Origin: Cymbidium sinense
Taxonomy: Eukaryota; Streptophyta; Magnoliopsida; Asparagales; Orchidaceae
Reading direction: 5' to 3'
Assembly: GCA_021442155.1 (NCBI GenBank)
Contig: CM038221.1
Span: forward strand, 147,179,601-147,243,600
Length of the DNA: 64,000 nt
Shown here: positions 61,180-64,000 of the stretch, one piece after another
Layout: every line of letters begins with the position of its first letter
Numbering within the stretch: position 1 is the stretch's first letter
The notes under the pieces: generated by a model
What the model saw: only the letters and a program-made list of their open reading frames with translations
The model's database searches: none
What the model was told of the DNA's origin: nothing
Made by a program: the position numbers and the translations under genes

Positions 61180-64000
61180 CAAATGCAGAGATACCAGCAG
61201 AATCAGTTCCTTTCAATCTTCAGTCAGTTCAGTTATTATGGCTCCCAGCAAGTTTTTTTTCTCCTTCCCCTCCGTGTAGATCTGCCTTAGATCACGCCAA
61301 TCTCACCTCGGTAACACCACCCATTTGATTTACTTTGGCCGTGGTTTCGAGGGAGTCTGAATCACCTATGAGGGGCCATCCCTCACCACTATTAGTAGAG
61401 AGGAGGTGGCTGAACAGAAGCTACTTCTCCATTTTGACATTCCATCTGATTCAGAGTTTCTCTTACAAAGAGGAAGGCTATTGAAGTCCCTATGGTAGCA
61501 TCAATTTTAGTTTCTTCTATGTCAGTTCCAGTAGCATTTGGGCCAGTGGTTCTCTTGCTAGTTTAGTTTGTTGTTGTTGTCCTTATTGTAGCCCCGGTGT
61601 GAGCTAGCACCTCCTCTTTGGTCCCCTCAAAGGGAAAGCTATCTTGGCACCTGAGATAGTTTCCCCTACATTTGAGGTAGGTTCTAGTTATTACTCTGCC
61701 CTGCTCAGCCATACTCAATATCCCATAAAAAATAGGAAGATCAAGTGACATCATGAGCTAGTAACCAAGGAGATCGGCGGTACCTCCCACATTATCGAGG
61801 AAGGTTCTCCACAAGAGGTCTCCCCTTTTCTTGGGTGGTAGTAGATTCCACCCCATCTCTGATTTAGATGGAGAGGAGGATGCTAGAAAGCACACCACAA
61901 CCTCCACCACCAGCTCAGTAGGAGGCACTAGCTAGGGAGCGGAGAAAGCTTTACGCCAGTCTCAGGATAATTCTTTGCCAGGTTGGTAGAGCCTATGGAC
62001 CCTCAGAGTTCGATGCATTGTTTGATCTGAGGTCAGTGATTCCCCACAGTGTCAATGGTTAGATCCACAAGGAGAGGGCCGCTGAGGGTAGGGCTACATC
62101 CAAGCGAGCAGGAGAGAGGGACAGAGGTATGCCAGACAGTTGGTGGCCTCTGCCCTTGTAGATTTCCTCACTTGATGGGCCACCAAGGCCGATCAGTATT
62201 GATAGTATAGTTTTGATTGGCACCAGTCACTAGAGGAGAGTTCCAGCGGAGAGGAAGTCAGTGTCACCATCATCACACTACTCCACTCCTCATCCACCCT
62301 CACCTATTCAAGTTCCCCTTTCACAATTCCCACCAAGATCCAAAAGTCTGCATCTAGGGAGAGGAAATCCCCATCGGTGATCCGACTATGGCCTAAGAAT
62401 CCAACTCCATCTATGCCATCAACTGAGGTTAGGTCAAGCTCCCCCATTTGACCTCCCACTTCAGCTGTGGCAAAGAGGGAGGGGCGACCCAAAAATGTCA
62501 TCATTGTACTGTGTAGCGATGCATGAGAAGGAAGGGAGGGGGGGGGGGTTGGTAGCACAGTTCCCATGGTAGTTGACCCTGCTAGTGAGAGCACCCATTT
62601 AGTAGGCAGTGTCAGATGCATAGAGTCAGAAGAACACAGCCTCATAGTCAGTAGTCAATGAATGTTTATGCGTTCAGCTCGATAGAGTAGGAGACCATTT
62701 TTTAGATGACATTTTAGAAGGCTACTTTGTCAAAAAGAAAAAACTTCTTGGGAGCGATCATTTAGATCAGAAATAGGGTGGGTATCCTTTGACCCTGATG
62801 AGGATGATCTATTTGAGGACTCAGTAGAAGTCCATATGGTCGATACCCGAGGATCCTTTTTTAGACTTCTTCAGAGTTAGGAAGGTATTATGGTATAAGA
62901 GGATGACATTGCTCATTCAATCCAGCACCTCCTTCAATAGCTCAAGCAGAAGGAAGAGCAAGTCAGTGGGATGGAGAGGAGGATTGAAGACCTATTAGCA
63001 GCAGTTCTTGCACTATTGAACCAAACCCCAATTTTATAGCCCAGTCTTATGGAGGCCAATCGGCCTGAGCTCCTATAAGTTTTAGATCCTCCCAAGAGTG
63101 CATCTTCGGTAGATCAGGATAGTTGAAGCTTTCATATGAAGGTCATAGATAGTACCTCCGTGTAGGAGAAGGATATCAAATAAATGGTGGAATAGCAAGT
63201 AAGGGAAGCGTTGGCACAAGCCTGGGGTACTTTATCCATTCCAAAGGGTGGACTTACCCCGAGGAATTTGACACAGTCCAGTATCCCAAAGGGTTTGTGC
63301 CACCTTCTTTCAAGATTTTTGATGACAGTGGGTTCCCTCGGCAGCACATGACACATTTCTAAGCCAGCTGTTGCAATGTCGGTGGTAGCGATGCACTTCT
63401 CTTTCACTTATTCATCAACAATCTTTTAGGGATTACATTCGATTGGTATGCCGAACTGCCCAACAATTCAGTAGAGATATTTATTAAATTGGAGCAACTC
63501 TTCATTAAGAGGTTTGCTGGAGCTCAATAAAGGGTGACTGTGGGCAATCTCGTTGTAGCACAACAAAACCCAGGCGAGTCCCTCGTTGATTATATTCTTA
63601 GGTGGTGAAACCTGAGTATGAAATGCAAATCATAACTATCTAAACAACATCCCATAAAAATTCTTCTTAAGAATATTCATGGCCTGATTGCTTTCATGCT
63701 CAAGGGATTTACTATCAAAACCTTTGAGAAGCTAATCAATAAGATGGTTAGTCTAAAAAGAGAAGCCAAATAGTTGCTTTTCCAAGACCAATCATCCAAG
63801 CTACAGGAAAGCTTTTAGAGAAGAAGCGGTGGCATCGGTGAGGGGAAGCGCCGGTTAGAGTTCAATTTGAGAGACCTAAAGATCAACAGCCTCCATATCC
63901 ACTGCCTCTACCACCATCTCAGCCATCATATCGGCCACCATAGTCACCTTAATGGCCATCACCACCACCTCCTCGGTATACTTTCGTGCGATCCGATCCA
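61180..64000 (+). pseudogene. Element 2 gag (decayed, runs off window)
   Basis: The leader gives way near 61180 to a coding-like region in changing frames. A Retrotrans_gag domain is readable at about 63230-63770: EEFDTVQYPKGFVPPSFKIF, then DALLFHLFINNLL, FDWYAELPNNSVEIFIKLEQ, LFIKRFAGAQ and NPGESLVDYIL, followed by a basic tail. A proline-rich stretch (63870-63980) follows. In-frame stops include taa and tga where CAA or CGA would fit. An 11-base G run (62538-62548) falls inside. It is a different gag version from element 1's, but the same domain and context. Confidence 0.8.

Larger units (their letters stand above)
41247..64000 (+). mobile_element. Element 2: Ty3/gypsy (Tat/Ogre-like) inserted in element 1, runs off the right edge
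   Basis: This starts with an LTR (tgttgacctcactttt) placed inside element 1's pol. The LTR is split by a solo LTR, resumes at 57121 and ends aacaccaca at 59677. A PBS, a 1.5-kb leader with a hairpin chain, and a decayed gag follow to the end of the window. The 5 bp before the LTR (agaaa, 41242-41246) should recur after the element's far end. RT and integrase were not seen. Confidence 0.78.

Noticed and set aside
61563..62645. Minus-strand frames in the gag region of element 2
   Set aside because: They are antisense to the gag reading, which is supported by the Retrotrans_gag domain on the plus strand.

Overview
The window is plant nuclear DNA: intron-containing coding exons, AT-rich intergenic sequence, and retrotransposons nested in one another. 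I place it in a flowering plant. A monocot is possible from the look of the one host gene, but I cannot prove that. I see exactly one host gene, on the minus strand: the first three exons of a SGT1-type co-chaperone (TPR domain) at 8452-14760, with consensus splice sites and matching phases. Its CS and SGS domains are not recognisable in the 8.4 kb to the left, so the gene either continues beyond position 1 through a very long intron or is broken.

Layout. 1-8451: AT-rich sequence with a Harbinger/Tourist-type element (1189-3444, TSD TAA) that itself carries a hAT-like insertion (about 1371-3071). 8452-14760: SGT1 exons; intron 2 holds a decayed RTE-clade LINE (about 10195-12350). 15273-20039: a complete non-autonomous LTR retrotransposon (TSD ctaag, PBS, PPT, no gag-pol). 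Its 3' LTR was later hit by a 5'-truncated RTE LINE (18703-19905, 15-bp perfect TSD). 20045-22018: unassigned sequence with a tandem duplication of about 336 bp.

22019-64000 is a nest of Ty3/gypsy elements that I place in the Tat/Ogre group, from the primer-binding-site type, very long LTRs and gag/protease remnants. An LTR-like block (22019-32512, with an internal 3.64-kb tandem duplication) and an unassigned stretch lead into the interior of element 1 (35463-41246). That interior holds gag, aspartic protease and the linker just before reverse transcriptase. Element 1 is cut at 41246 by element 2, which starts with a 7-kb LTR (41247-45731 plus 57121-59677). Inside this LTR sits a solo LTR of the same family (45732-57120, TSD tgtgc), and that solo LTR contains another RTE LINE (49674-51994) and a 971-bp tandem duplication. 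After the LTR come a second PBS, an untranslated leader with a chain of about a dozen hairpins (59946-61102), and a decayed gag running off the right edge.

The relative order of several events can be read from the nesting. The most unusual signals are the hairpin chain, whose stems differ between units but remain paired, and the TTGACC-rich block kept in all three LTR copies. All retroelement reading frames seen here are broken, so nothing in the window looks able to transpose on its own.
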